From positions 1-42,438 of the IMG/VR virus record IMGVR_UViG_3300044591_000287: a stretch of DNA of 42,438 nt. One strand, written 5' to 3'. A program made the translations under genes and the position numbers. Position 1 is the stretch's first letter. Every line of letters starts with the position of its first letter. This DNA comes from a virus. Positions 14,913 to 23,495 of the stretch are shown piece after piece. The notes beneath the pieces were generated by a model. The model was given only the letters and a program-made list of their open reading frames with translations, searched no databases and was not told where the DNA came from.

Positions 14913-17350
14913 TATGCGAGCAATCCTCCGGGACGTTTCTGCTTGACGATCTCTTGCTGCACTGCGACAGACACGATCCTGCCAAGCTGATTGGCCCGCT
15001 GGTCATCACCCTGCACGCTACTGCCGCTGGCGTCAACGTTGACGACCACACTAACGCCACCGCCAAAGCTGCCGGTTGGTGCGATGCCGCCGCTACGTCC
15101 TGGCATGAACAGCTCAGGACCACGCTCGCCGACCAGGTATGGCTGACCAGCGCGGACACTGCCGCCCATGGCACGGAAGCCAAGGCCAATCGTGCTGAAT
15201 GGCGTCGCCGTGAAGTCGCCAGACAACATTGAAGTGCCAAGGGCGCTGCCCTTTACGCCTGCATAAGATAAGCCGCCGCCGCCACCGCCGCCAAGTCCGC
15301 CTAAAAATCCGCCAATAGCATTAATTGCCTTTTGTATAACGAAGACCCGCAGCAGTTGGTTGGCGATGTCGATCAGCACGCCAGAAGCGATACGCCGCAG
15401 GCTGGTGCCAAAGTCCTCGCTGCCTTGAATCAGCGCATTAAACGAAGATGTCAATCCTTCACCAATGGTGGTGGCAAGGCTGTCAGCAACGGCCTTCTGC
15501 TGTTTTTGGCCTTCGGTCAGTTCAGCCTGCAGATTGATTTGATTTTCAAGCGCTGCAATTTGATTTCTAGCGCTTTCGTTCTGTAGCTCCGTTAGCTCGC
15601 GTTGGATTTCCCGTTGATTAGCGATCAGTGCTGTATTGCCTTCATAAATAATGGCTTCTTGGGCTCTGATGTCTTTTTCTTGCGCCAGTGCCTGCGCGTA
15701 GCGATATTGAATGTCCAGTTCTTTCTCTTGCCCTTTGAGGCGTACTGCAAGCTGCTTGTCGCCGATTGCCTCTGCGGCGGCAATTTTATCCTGCAGGCCA
15801 GATTTAATCTGTATCAGTTGCCCTTCTGCCAGTCGATCACGGATCACCTGCGCAACGCGTTTTTGCTCCTCAGCAGCAGCTTTTGCTGCGCGCTCGGCAT
15901 CACGGGCTCTTTTTCTTGCTTCTCTTTCTCTTTCTTTTTCTGCATCTGGATCATATGTCCCACCGCCTCCGACTCCGCCAACAGCATTGCGCAGTCTCTC
16001 CGGAATAGCAGGTCCTGCTGGTTGATTCTTTGCATCACGCTTGCGCTTTGCTGCTCCAAGTCCTGCGACACCTAACAGCAGCTCACTACTTCCTGCTGTA
16101 AAGATGCCGGCCATAATTCTAAAAGCTGCATTGCGACCAAGTTCATTGAATCTTCCAATTGATCGCAGCAATGGACCATCGAGCGATGCAATCGCGCTTC
16201 CTAGCCCTCCAAATGCACCAGCTAGTACCTCAATACCGACTCTAAAGTCGCGCATTACAGTAGCGGCTTCATTGAGTTTATCTATTGCTGTTTGCAGCGC
16301 TGCACCAATGACAGGTGCAAAAGTGGTTAGGACCTCATTGCTTAAGTTTTTGAAAGCACTATCTAATCCCTTAAGTTGGTTTTCTAGGCTTTCTTTCATT
16401 TTGTCAAAGTCGCTTTCTGTCTTACCTGCCGCATCCTGTAATCCTTTTAGGATCTCCTGATAGTCCTTGCCGGCTTTTGCATTGGCAGCAAAAACCCCTC
16501 TCATGCCTTCTTGTGATCCAATTAATCTGGCTGCGGCTTCTTTGTTGGTAGTTTGAGCTTTCGCTAACTCGGCCATCAAGCCAGTAAATCCTTTGCCCTG
16601 TACGCCGGCAAGATTCCATTGAATGCCAAGAAACTTTGCAGCATCTTTTGATTCTTTAGTCGGTTGCAGGATCTGCGTCAGTGCTGCACCTAATCCAGTG
16701 AAAGCAACTTCAGCGGTAGCGCCATTTTTCGTTGCCGCGGCAATAAACGCATTGACTTCATCTAGGCTGACACCAGCAAGTGCCGCAATAGATGCAACCC
16801 TGCCAAGTTGGCTGGTGTAATCAGACCACTCGACTTGTCCGTATTCGATTGCCTTGCTGATGCTGTCGGTAACTCTGATTGCTTGCTCACCACTGATGCC
16901 ATAAGCATTGAGGGTTTTTGTTAGCACTTCGGTGACTTGTGTCGTATCAGCAAGTCCACCAATGGCAGCTTTGGTTGCAGCTTCTACTAACTTTAAATTG
17001 CCTGCAGTATCGCTGAATCCAGCCGACAATGCTTGGTAACTTGCTGCTGCCAGCTCGGCTTTGCCTGCAACTCCACCAAGCCTAGTGCTTAAGTTTCCAA
17101 GCCCTTCATCCAATGCTTTAATATCTCCACCAGCAGTCCCAAGTCTTCTTATGTTTCTATCGAGTTCTTTGTAATCGTTGATTGCTTTGGTGATTGCAAA
17201 TCCACCAGCCAATCCACTGGCTAGCCCTGCCAAAGATTTCTGCAGCTGCCCGATTGATGTGTCAAGCTGCCCTGACGCCCGGTTGACATCACGCAGCGCA
17301 TTAACCGCCTGCCGCGAGTCAACCCTTAGCTCGACGTTTGAGACTGCCAT
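14912..17350 (-). CDS. Tape measure protein
   Basis: An 812-aa protein. The N-terminus has the helical tape-measure pattern (NVELRVDSRQAVNALRDVN). A TP901-like core spans roughly residues 60-330. A hydrophobic patch is near 380-430, and a charged coiled coil lies at about 470-510 (EKEREREARKRARDAERAAK). The C-terminus is Gly-rich (FLGGLGGGGGGGLSYAG). At about 0.15 nm per residue the length predicts a tail near 120 nm. It begins ten bases after the stop of the frameshifted GT frame, as in lambda. Confidence 0.93.
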   Translation of the reverse strand: MAVSNVELRVDSRQAVNALRDVNRASGQLDTSIGQLQKSLAGLASGLAGGFAITKAINDYKELDRNIRRLGTAGGDIKALDEGLGNLSTRLGGVAGKAELAAASYQALSAGFSDTAGNLKLVEAATKAAIGGLADTTQVTEVLTKTLNAYGISGEQAIRVTDSISKAIEYGQVEWSDYTSQLGRVASIAALAGVSLDEVNAFIAAATKNGATAEVAFTGLGAALTQILQPTKESKDAAKFLGIQWNLAGVQGKGFTGLMAELAKAQTTNKEAAARLIGSQEGMRGVFAANAKAGKDYQEILKGLQDAAGKTESDFDKMKESLENQLKGLDSAFKNLSNEVLTTFAPVIGAALQTAIDKLNEAATVMRDFRVGIEVLAGAFGGLGSAIASLDGPLLRSIGRFNELGRNAAFRIMAGIFTAGSSELLLGVAGLGAAKRKRDAKNQPAGPAIPERLRNAVGGVGGGGTYDPDAEKEREREARKRARDAERAAKAAAEEQKRVAQVIRDRLAEGQLIQIKSGLQDKIAAAEAIGDKQLAVRLKGQEKELDIQYRYAQALAQEKDIRAQEAIIYEGNTALIANQREIQRELTELQNESARNQIAALENQINLQAELTEGQKQQKAVADSLATTIGEGLTSSFNALIQGSEDFGTSLRRIASGVLIDIANQLLRVFVIQKAINAIGGFLGGLGGGGGGGLSYAGVKGSALGTSMLSGDFTATPFSTIGLGFRAMGGSVRAGQPYLVGERGPELFMPGRSGGIAPTGSFGGGVSVVVNVDASGSSVQGDDQRANQLGRIVSVAVQQEIVKQKRPGGLLA

Positions 17351-17359
17351 GGCACCATT

Positions 17360-17874
17360 CTACCGAGGTCGTGCCTTGTCCTCGCGTTCTTTTCTGGTCT
17401 GGTAGTACGCCGCAAAATGCACGAACTCAGAATCGGTCAGCTCAGTCCGCAGTCGGCTGACCGTCATGCTTAGTTCAGTAGCCAGGAAAAACTCGAAGAA
17501 TAGCCAGTTATCCTGGCTCAGCCTTTTTTTGCTTCCTCTAGACCAGCATCATCACCAAGACCGAACAGGAACAGCTCCAGTTCGTTCAGCACGCGCTCGG
17601 GCAGCTCGCGTTGCAGCTTGGCTGCATCAGCCGGCGCGAATGCCTTGGTGCCGTTCTCCAGCTCAGCAATCTGGCACAGCATTTGCGTGCTGACCTCCAG
17701 TGCCTCATCAGACCCCGCCAGCGCTGTTGCACGTTTACGGTCTGCGCGGGTGATCGGCTTAAAGTAAAGATCCAGCACCGTATCACCAGCATCATTCTTG
17801 ATGCTGAACTTACGGCGCTGGTTCAGGTCAAATGCACCGGCGAGCAGATCAACCGGGCGTTGTGAGGCAGGCAT
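17360..17874 (-). CDS. Tail assembly chaperone GT-like, made by -1 frameshift
   Basis: A 171-aa fusion formed when ribosomes slip back one base at 17524-17530 near the end of the 118-aa frame. The first 117 residues are shared. The extra 54 begin RLSQDNWLFFEFFLATEL and include LTDSEFVHFAAYYQTRKERE, which looks like the T part of lambda gpGT, before a TAG at 17360-17362. G and GT keep the tape measure soluble and recruit tube subunits. The slip site, the frame, the position and the T-like extension agree, so I am fairly sure. Confidence 0.85.
17518..17874 (-). CDS. Tail assembly chaperone G-like (unshifted product)
   Basis: The 118-aa zero-frame product ends EEAAKKG-like right after the A-tract (the actual end is GLEEAKKG). 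It is mostly helical with a Lys-Arg rich middle (KPITRADRKRATALA). It lies between the tube genes and the tape measure, the fixed position of lambda G. Its start overlaps the stop of the tube gene upstream by one base. Confidence 0.85.
   Translation of the reverse strand: MPASQRPVDLLAGAFDLNQRRKFSIKNDAGDTVLDLYFKPITRADRKRATALAGSDEALEVSTQMLCQIAELENGTKAFAPADAAKLQRELPERVLNELELFLFGLGDDAGLEEAKKG
17524..17532 (-). promoter_or_regulatory. Slippery site for programmed -1 frameshift
   Basis: On the minus strand the codons read GCA AAA AAA GGC TGA. The heptamer A-AAA-AAA is in the exact phase needed for two-site slippage, two codons before the zero-frame stop. The -1 frame then stays open to 17360. This matches the G/GT recoding of lambda-like tails. 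Confidence 0.85.
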
Positions 17875-18293
17875 CAGATGCTAAGCGTGAGGGTTCCGCT
17901 GGAGACGAAGTTGATCGTGATGATCTCGATCTCGCCAACCGTAGCGGAGTATTCGCTACTTGTCACCACGATGGTACCGGTGATCTTCTTGCCGCCGGTT
18001 TCGTCCAGATACAGCTCAACCGCTGCATCGGCCTCGTCGGTGACTTGGTTGGCATCCTTGATCAGGTCCAGCTTGTCGCCAGATCCAGGGGCGTCGTACA
18101 TCACCTCGATGGTGCCTGATCCACTGATCAGGCCGCCGATGTTGGCGCGGTAGGTGGCGCCATGGGTAGTGGCGTCGTAGGACTCCTTCTCAACGGTCAT
18201 CGACCATGACCGCACCGATGCGATCTCAGACAGACCGCCGCTGCCAGCCTTGTCAAAAAAGACTGTCCCTTGTTGCCCGCGATAGAAAGCCAT
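17874..18293 (-). CDS. Major tail tube protein, paralogue 1
   Basis: A 139-aa beta-rich protein that starts MAFYRGQQG. It has the typical tube elements: R-S-W-S-M-T-V-E-K-E-S, GATYRANIGGLISGSG and a closing SSEYSATVGEIEIITINF. Such proteins form hexameric rings that stack into the tail tube around the tape measure. It is about 60 percent identical over its length to the next gene upstream, so the two arose by tandem duplication. Confidence 0.88.
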   Translation of the reverse strand: MAFYRGQQGTVFFDKAGSGGLSEIASVRSWSMTVEKESYDATTHGATYRANIGGLISGSGTIEVMYDAPGSGDKLDLIKDANQVTDEADAAVELYLDETGGKKITGTIVVTSSEYSATVGEIEIITINFVSSGTLTLSI

Positions 18294-18295
18294 GA

Positions 18296-18712
18296 TCAGA
18301 TGTCGAGGGTGATGGTTCCGTTGGTCACGAAGTTGACCGTGATCACTTCGATCTCGCCGACTGTTGCAGAGTACTCAGCCGATGTGATCACACCGTCAAA
18401 GCTGATCTTCTTGGTGCCGCTTGTATCCAGGAACAGCTCGAACAGTGCGCCGCCCTCGTCGGTAGCGGTGTTGGCGTGCTCGATGAACACGTTGGTCTCA
18501 TCAGCGCTGCTGGCGGTGTACATCAGCTCAACAGTGCCGCTGCCACTGATCAGCCCGCCTACGTTCGCCCGATAGGTTGCACCTAGGGCGGTGGTGTCGA
18601 GTGATTCCTTCTCGACGGTCAACGACCAGGAGCGGGTACTGACGATAGTTGCGGCAGTTGTTCCGGCATCATCGAACTTGACGCTGCCTTGCTGCCCTCG
18701 GTAAAAAGCCAT
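18296..18712 (-). CDS. Major tail tube protein, paralogue 2
   Basis: A 138-aa protein with the same start (MAFYRGQQG), the same core (GATYRANVGGLISGSG) and the same end (AEYSATVGEIEVITVNF) as its neighbour. Differences cluster in the middle loop (residues 68-95). Both copies keep intact frames and their own starts two bases apart, so both are probably made and may alternate or share the tube. Confidence 0.87.
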   Translation of the reverse strand: MAFYRGQQGSVKFDDAGTTAATIVSTRSWSLTVEKESLDTTALGATYRANVGGLISGSGTVELMYTASSADETNVFIEHANTATDEGGALFELFLDTSGTKKISFDGVITSAEYSATVGEIEVITVNFVTNGTITLDI

Positions 18713-18714
18713 GG

Positions 18715-19140
18715 CTAGAGATCCTCGAAGGTTTCAAAGGTCAGTCTGACCTGTGTTTGGAAGAAACCCTCCGGCGCCGGCGCAGCCACTACCTCGGGTC
18801 CGATCGGCGGGTCAAAATGAACACCGCTGACTATGACCCTATTGTAGAGGTCCCTGATCCGTTTGCCGATCGTTAGGTTAGCGCCGGGGCCAACACCTAA
18901 CGGCGTAAAGATGTTGATCGCAATCACGCCAATCACGCTATTGCTGCTGCCTGTAGTGCCGCCCATGGTGAGGTACTCGTTGGCGCCAAAGCTGACCAGG
19001 CATTGCACCCATGAGCTATTAGGCGTCGGCACATAAGGCTGGTTGTGGAAGACCACCGGGATAGCCGGCGACAGCGCCAACTCGGTTGCAAGCCGGGCCT
19101 CAATGGTGGCGCGGACGGTGTTGAGGTTGACCGCAGCCAT
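18715..19140 (-). CDS. Tail terminator-like protein
   Basis: A 141-aa protein with an N-terminal helix (VNLNTVRATIEARLATEL), then short strands and VIGVIAINIFTPLGVG, ending in RLTFETFEDL. This size and pattern, placed directly before the tube genes, fits the lambda U / HK97 gp10-neighbour class of tail terminators, which cap the tube at the head-proximal end. Confidence 0.75.
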   Translation of the reverse strand: MAAVNLNTVRATIEARLATELALSPAIPVVFHNQPYVPTPNSSWVQCLVSFGANEYLTMGGTTGSSNSVIGVIAINIFTPLGVGPGANLTIGKRIRDLYNRVIVSGVHFDPPIGPEVVAAPAPEGFFQTQVRLTFETFEDL

Positions 19141-19586
19141 CAGCCTTGCCTCCTGATGCGCTCCCAGTTGGTATCAACAAAGCGCTGCATCTCGCGAGCG
19201 GTAAGGTCCACCCAGCCTGCTGGTGCTTGCGAGCTGTGGCCTTGGGCCAGTGACTCGGCATAGGGCAGGTTGTTGTGCACGCTGTAGACATTGCCCAGCT
19301 TCTCGAATGTTGGCGTGTAGTTCACGCCCCGAGCCAACGGGGGCGCCGGGTTTGCTGGTGGTGATGTGCGCGTCTTGCTGTTTGGGTCAGACGCCTGCTG
19401 CGGCCCAGCATCATAGATACCTGTGGTGTTTTCGCCGATCTGCCAACTGAATCGAAATCGGCCAGTGTCTACTGGGCTGCGCTCTTTGAGCTTGCGATCG
19501 GTTGCCAGCACTGTTGCACGCAGCAATTGCTCGACTTGATTTTCGCAATAGCTGCCGATTTCGCCAATGCGGATGGAACGCGTCAT
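19140..19586 (-). CDS. Neck or tail-completion protein, HK97 gp10-like
   Basis: A 148-aa protein with the hallmark SPVDTGRFRFSWQIG and later VHNNLPYAESLAQGHSSQAP, the pattern of HK97 gp10-type head-tail joining proteins. Start and stop overlap both neighbours by one to four bases. It likely helps fix the tail to the connector. Confidence 0.82.
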   Translation of the reverse strand: MTRSIRIGEIGSYCENQVEQLLRATVLATDRKLKERSPVDTGRFRFSWQIGENTTGIYDAGPQQASDPNSKTRTSPPANPAPPLARGVNYTPTFEKLGNVYSVHNNLPYAESLAQGHSSQAPAGWVDLTAREMQRFVDTNWERIRRQG

Positions 19587-19939
19587 GCTCTTAGGATCAG
19601 CTCGTAGGTGATCGCGGTGTTGTCCTGCTCGATCGTGGTCACGCGGATGATCTGATGCACCACGTTGCTGATCAGTACCTTATCGACCGTGGTCGGCGCC
19701 TGCGCTAGGTCAAATGCAGCGACGATCAGCTTCTTGTCGCCAGCCTGCACCAGTTCGTTCACCTCGCGTGCGTTGACCTGATCCAGTACGCCCTGAACCG
19801 CTGCATCGCTAGTGGTCTCGGTGATCGCACCTGTCGCGGTGTTGTAGGCGCCAGCAGACACCGTGCGGATGGTCACAGCACCGCCAAGCTCTGCCATCAG
19901 CTTGCTAGCAACCTTTCGCAGCGGCCTGGCTAGGCTCAT
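19583..19939 (-). CDS. Head-tail connector or head closure protein
   Basis: A 118-aa beta-rich protein (GGAVTIRTVSAGAYN, then KKLIVAAFDLAQ and a final ITYELILRA strand). The order and size fit the head-closure proteins of siphoviruses (SPP1 gp16-like). The assignment rests on position and secondary structure more than on a firm motif. Confidence 0.65.
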   Translation of the reverse strand: MSLARPLRKVASKLMAELGGAVTIRTVSAGAYNTATGAITETTSDAAVQGVLDQVNAREVNELVQAGDKKLIVAAFDLAQAPTTVDKVLISNVVHQIIRVTTIEQDNTAITYELILRA

Positions 19940-20148
19940 GCAGCCTCCAGTTGCATCTTGTCACCGTCTTCGTACAACAGCCGGTCAAGGTCCTCTGTAG
20001 CGATGAACTCAAGCACCTGCGTGCTGATCGTTGGCGCCAGCTTCAGCTCACCGTCAAGTCCGATGATGAACGTATCATTGCCGTAGATCTGCAACAGGTC
20101 GATGCCTTGCAGGATCTGACCAGTGGCAACATCTAGGCGCGTCATCAT
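19936..20148 (-). CDS. Small structural-region protein, 70 aa
   Basis: The sequence includes LQGIDLLQIYGNDTFIIG and ends RLLYEDGDKMQLEAA. That tail resembles the LLLEDGD string in the L-like protein at 13066-14568, so a shared short structural element is possible. No family is recognised. ATGA-type overlaps tie it to both neighbours. Confidence 0.6.
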   Translation of the reverse strand: MMTRLDVATGQILQGIDLLQIYGNDTFIIGLDGELKLAPTISTQVLEFIATEDLDRLLYEDGDKMQLEAA

Positions 20149-20354
20149 CAGCTCCTGGTAACGGTCAGCAGATTGTCGTTGGCGTCGTAGGTCATGGTCA
20201 GCGTGGCAACCAGCTTGCCGCCGGATCCGCCGCGGTAGTACTCGACCTCGGTCAGGTTGCCGCTGCCGTCGTAGGTGTTGCTGATGTAGTCATGCGTCGG
20301 GATCTCAAGTCCTGCGCGCATCACTGCATCACCACCGCCTAGGAAATAGCTCAT
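20148..20354 (-). CDS. Small beta-rich protein, 68 aa, conserved in head modules
   Basis: It begins MSYFLGGGDAVMRAGLEIPT and has two YD-repeat-like strands (NTYDGSGNLTEV and MTYDANDNLLTV). Similar small proteins occur in the head-tail region of related phages as I recall, without known function. It may be a minor head or decoration component. Confidence 0.6.
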   Translation of the reverse strand: MSYFLGGGDAVMRAGLEIPTHDYISNTYDGSGNLTEVEYYRGGSGGKLVATLTMTYDANDNLLTVTRS

Positions 20355-20914
20355 GACCGTCGGATTGCGATGTTGCCAGGTCCACTAATTCTAAGCCCTG
20401 TCAGGTAACGCTCCATCAACGGCGGCACCTTATCAGCACCCACGGCGCCGTAGCCGTTGCTAGGTGTCACGTCAATGCTGCCGATCTTCACATTCTTGTA
20501 ATCTTCCAGGCCGCTCAGCCCCAGTGCATCGGTGTTGTTGTTCAGGTACACCGCCAGCACGACCTCGGCATATTGCACCTGCACCGGGATCTCGTTGTCG
20601 TCGAAGTAGTCCGTCGTGATGCGGAACGGGAACCCAACGGCGTAGGTATTGATGTAGGTGTCAGGCCGCCTCACGCCAGTCCGAGGCCATTGCAGCGCCT
20701 GGGTGTCGGTGCTGCGTGCACCTAGGAACCGCTCACGGTCGAGCCGTTGCGTTGCGGTGAACAGCGCCCGGTTCTTCTGATCCGTCGTTGCAGATGCCCA
20801 TGCGATGACGTCATCGTCTTGGATGAAGCCGTCAACGATCGCCTGCGCTGCTGCCAGGGTCAGGTAGCTGTTTGCGTCGGCCGCGCCTGGCGTGGCCACG
20901 ATTGCGATTGCCAT
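20351..20914 (-). CDS. Head-tail adaptor, DnaT-like / gp6-like fold
   Basis: A 187-aa protein with the pattern PGAADANSYLTLAAAQAI, then LFTATQRLDRERFLG and QALQWPRTGVRRP. This is the phage class often labelled putative DnaT-like, which in head modules acts as the adaptor ring below the portal. The short C-terminal tail ends in the Arg-rich NIAIRRS. Confidence 0.75.
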   Translation of the reverse strand: MAIAIVATPGAADANSYLTLAAAQAIVDGFIQDDDVIAWASATTDQKNRALFTATQRLDRERFLGARSTDTQALQWPRTGVRRPDTYINTYAVGFPFRITTDYFDDNEIPVQVQYAEVVLAVYLNNNTDALGLSGLEDYKNVKIGSIDVTPSNGYGAVGADKVPPLMERYLTGLRISGPGNIAIRRS

Positions 20915-21020
20915 CGTCAGGTTCCGGTATGTCTAGTTTAGGCTCCGCCATAGAGAAAGAGGCCACCTCCGTAGAGGCAGCCTCCCGTTCACGCAGTCGC
21001 CGGAAAGCGAACAGACCCAT
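20832..21020 (-). CDS. Small hypothetical protein after the decoration gene
   Basis: A 62-aa protein that begins MGLFAFRRLREREAASTEVA and ends in a very basic, disordered tail. It starts on the last base of the decoration-gene stop codon, a good coupling position, and fills the gap of about 105 bases before the adaptor gene, which it overlaps by 83 bases. The N-terminal half looks protein-like. The overlapping C-terminal half could be chance. Confidence 0.45.
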   Translation of the reverse strand: MGLFAFRRLREREAASTEVASFSMAEPKLDIPEPDDGNRNRGHARRGRRKQLPDPGSSAGDR

Positions 21021-21439
21021 CAGATGCGCTCAAGCAGCACGCTGATGATCACACCAGCCAGAGCGGTGGTGGTGCCGGTGACGTCCAGAGACAGGCGGTC
21101 GCCAGCCTCCAGGGTCAGGTTGGCGGTGGTGCTGGTCAGTTCACCAGAATCGGCAGCATCGAACTTTTGCTCAGTCAGAGCAGTGCCCTTGAAGTCGATC
21201 TTGGTGGAACCGAGCAGGTCATCACCAGCGGTGGCAGCCTCGGTGCCTTGGCAACGACGGATCGTGCCAGAAACAGCAGAGCCGTCACTGCCGGCGGTGG
21301 CATGCACCTCGCGGATGGTCACCACTTGACACTTCACCGGAGCGGTGAAGAACTGCACATCAGCCACCGAAGAGGCGATGTAGTGGTCAGCAACGATGTA
21401 CTGCTCAGTGGACAGTTCAAACTGGGAAGGTTGTGCCAT
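21020..21439 (-). CDS. Probable capsid decoration protein
   Basis: A 139-aa beta-rich, Ala, Thr and Gly rich protein directly after the major capsid gene. It has a helical N-terminus (STEQYIVADHYIASSV) and a strand-rich body (VVTIREVHATAG) ending in LAGVIISVLLERI. The position and composition fit head decoration or stabilisation proteins. Confidence 0.7.
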   Translation of the reverse strand: MAQPSQFELSTEQYIVADHYIASSVADVQFFTAPVKCQVVTIREVHATAGSDGSAVSGTIRRCQGTEAATAGDDLLGSTKIDFKGTALTEQKFDAADSGELTSTTANLTLEAGDRLSLDVTGTTTALAGVIISVLLERI

Positions 21440-21450
21440 GGCTAGTTACC

Positions 21451-22449
21451 TCAGTAGTTAGAAGTACAGGTAGCACGCACGATACCAATGTTCTTGGTCT
21501 CGTACACCTTCGTCCAGTTGCCAATCGTCGCCAGTTGTGCCTGGGTGGGGTTGACAGTGCCGACAGTCCACTTAGCACCAACCGGGTGGTAGCAGTAGTG
21601 CAGGTCGATCGACATGGCATCGCTCTTGGCGAGGATGTCACGATCGGTTTCGGTCTGCATTGCCATCTGCTCACCGCTGGCGATAGCGCCGGCAGTGAAG
21701 AAGTACACCGGATAATTGGTGCTGGTAGGTGCCAGGTCGTCCGAGACGATCACGCGCAGACCCATGTAGGTCGGAACGCTCACCTCGCCGAAGGCAGCAG
21801 CAATCGAGCCGCCCGATTGGGTGGACGTGGTGCCGCGTGCATCAGTGGTGGCGACATAGTCGATCGCTTTGCGCTCAACCAGGTCGTAGTAGATCGCCGA
21901 GTGCATGGCAACGGCGGTCAACTTGTCGCCTTGATCGCCCAGCTTGGCGCGAACCTTCGCAACAGTGCGAGGGCTCAGGGTGCCCATGCCGGCCGTGTCA
22001 ACACGCAGATCAGTGAACGCAGGGCTATCGGAGCCAGTGAGGCTACCGAAGACACCTTCGAGGCACTTGATCAGGTCCTTCTGCCGCTGGTTGGCGACAT
22101 AGTCGGCCACCTTGGCGCCGATGGCAGCCATGGGATCAGCGCCAGCAGCCAGGGCTGCCAGGTCGCGGCTTTCGAAAGCACGACCACGGTGCAGGATCAC
22201 GCCAACTTGTTTGTCAGCGGTAATTTTGCCAGGGGTCAGCGAGGTGCTGTCAGACAGCACTTCAAAGTCACCAGTCAGATTTGCCTTGAAGAAAGGAACG
22301 TTGATGTAATCACCACCCTCAGTAGCGTTCAGCTCAGCCATCGGCTGCACCACACCGCTAGCCAGGAAGGCATCGCGTTGGGTGGTCTGCTCAATGACGT
22401 AAGGCGTAAAAACCTCAGGGATGATGATGTCAGAGCGAAGAGTCGCCAT
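21451..22449 (-). CDS. Major capsid protein
   Basis: A 332-aa protein with the features of an HK97-fold coat protein: LRSDIIIPEVFTPYVIEQTT at the N-arm, a long spine helix region around AVMHSAIYYDLVERKAID-like text at 185-205, and VPTYMGLRVIVSDDLAP before the A domain. It lies between scaffold and decoration genes. It assembles the icosahedral shell around the scaffold protein encoded upstream. Confidence 0.9.
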   Translation of the reverse strand: MATLRSDIIIPEVFTPYVIEQTTQRDAFLASGVVQPMAELNATEGGDYINVPFFKANLTGDFEVLSDSTSLTPGKITADKQVGVILHRGRAFESRDLAALAAGADPMAAIGAKVADYVANQRQKDLIKCLEGVFGSLTGSDSPAFTDLRVDTAGMGTLSPRTVAKVRAKLGDQGDKLTAVAMHSAIYYDLVERKAIDYVATTDARGTTSTQSGGSIAAAFGEVSVPTYMGLRVIVSDDLAPTSTNYPVYFFTAGAIASGEQMAMQTETDRDILAKSDAMSIDLHYCYHPVGAKWTVGTVNPTQAQLATIGNWTKVYETKNIGIVRATCTSNY

Positions 22450-22519
22450 GATGAATCACCAGAAATGGTTTACGGTGTGGGCGCAGCCCGTATCACCAGC
22501 GCAGCCGGTTAGTTGCAGC

Positions 22520-23182
22520 TTAGCGGTTAGCGGTTGCCTTCATGCGCTCGTATAAATCACGATCGGTGCGGAATAGTCTGGCCTGCTCAGTCAGGTTGAA
22601 CGATTCACGGCTGAACGGATTTGACATGCCAGTCGGGATGCTGCTGCTGACACCACCAGATGGCGCGCCACTGCCTTGCGGCTTGGGTTGCTTTTGCATC
22701 CATGCCGGCAGTGTCTTGGCCCATTCCTGCACTGGTGTGCGCTGGTACCCATCAACGACGACGACAGTGCCATCAGGATCGCGTTCGATCTGATCGGCAC
22801 TCAGCTTGGTCTTGAGCACCATGTCTGGATCGTGCACGATGTCAGCCAATGCCGTCACGGCTGGCGTGACCAACTCCAGCTCACGCACGCGGGCCTCAAG
22901 TGATGCAATGCGCTGGTCCTTCTCCGCCGTCGCCTCACGGAACTGCTGCTCCAGAGCCTGTCGCGCCTCTTGATACTTGCCTTGCGACTCAAGCTGCTGC
23001 TGTTCATAGTTGCGCTTGAACTCCAGCAGTTCATTGACATCTACGCCATCAGGAACAGCAGGCCCTTTCTTTGCAGCGCGTAGTTCAGCAATCAGTTCTT
23101 TATTCTTGCGTTCTAATGCTTCAACACTTCGTTGCAAATCCTCAGTCGCCGCAGGCTCCTGGGTTTGTGTTTCATCCGACAT
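22520..23182 (-). CDS. Capsid scaffolding protein
   Basis: A 220-aa acidic, helical protein. It contains an N-terminal coiled coil (LQRSVEALERKNKELIAELR), a second long coil (EARQALEQQFREATAEKDQR) and a Pro, Ser and Gly linker near 165-185. Such proteins guide shell assembly and leave before or during packaging. The 70-base gap to the capsid gene contains a direct repeat of GCGCAGCC but no clear hairpin. Confidence 0.88.
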   Translation of the reverse strand: MSDETQTQEPAATEDLQRSVEALERKNKELIAELRAAKKGPAVPDGVDVNELLEFKRNYEQQQLESQGKYQEARQALEQQFREATAEKDQRIASLEARVRELELVTPAVTALADIVHDPDMVLKTKLSADQIERDPDGTVVVVDGYQRTPVQEWAKTLPAWMQKQPKPQGSGAPSGGVSSSIPTGMSNPFSRESFNLTEQARLFRTDRDLYERMKATANR

Positions 23183-23231
23183 GAATAACCCGCAGGGTTA
23201 AGTACGCTGCCATCGTATCAGCTAGACGGCA

Positions 23232-23495
23232 ATGGCACGGGAATGGGACACACCAATCCGTGAACCGTGGAATCCGTTGATCAAAGCGTGCCTTAATGCC
23301 ATCGACCGCCACGAGCACCTGTACCGCAGCACCGGCAACGGCTGGCACGCAGCCAAAGCACATGAGCTGCGGCGGTATGTGTCAGAGCTGAAGGACTGGA
23401 TTCACCAACAGGAATCAGTTACCACTTCACCTTGTCCGCCCAGTAAGCCGGGGACATCTTCCCGCGGGCAATGTTACTGGCGTGCCTTGCCTTGA
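23232..23495 (+). CDS. Hypothetical protein read against the late operon
   Basis: An 87-aa frame on the plus strand inside the leftward capsid operon. Residues 1-63 look like a genuine helical protein (EPWNPLIKACLNAIDRHE and HAAKAHELRRYVSELKDWI). The last 24 residues, which overlap the 3' end of the gene on the other strand, are low complexity and may be chance read-through. No family is recognised. It fills a region that is otherwise noncoding on the minus strand (23183-23418). Confidence 0.55.
   Translation: MAREWDTPIREPWNPLIKACLNAIDRHEHLYRSTGNGWHAAKAHELRRYVSELKDWIHQQESVTTSPCPPSKPGTSSRGQCYWRALP

Noticed and set aside
21433-22512. Long plus-strand frame of 359 codons opposite the capsid gene
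   Set aside because: It is the antisense shadow of the major capsid gene in G+C-rich DNA and has no protein-like composition.
22450-22519. Possible terminator between capsid and scaffold genes
   Set aside because: The GCGCAGCC units are direct repeats, not inverted, so no stem forms.
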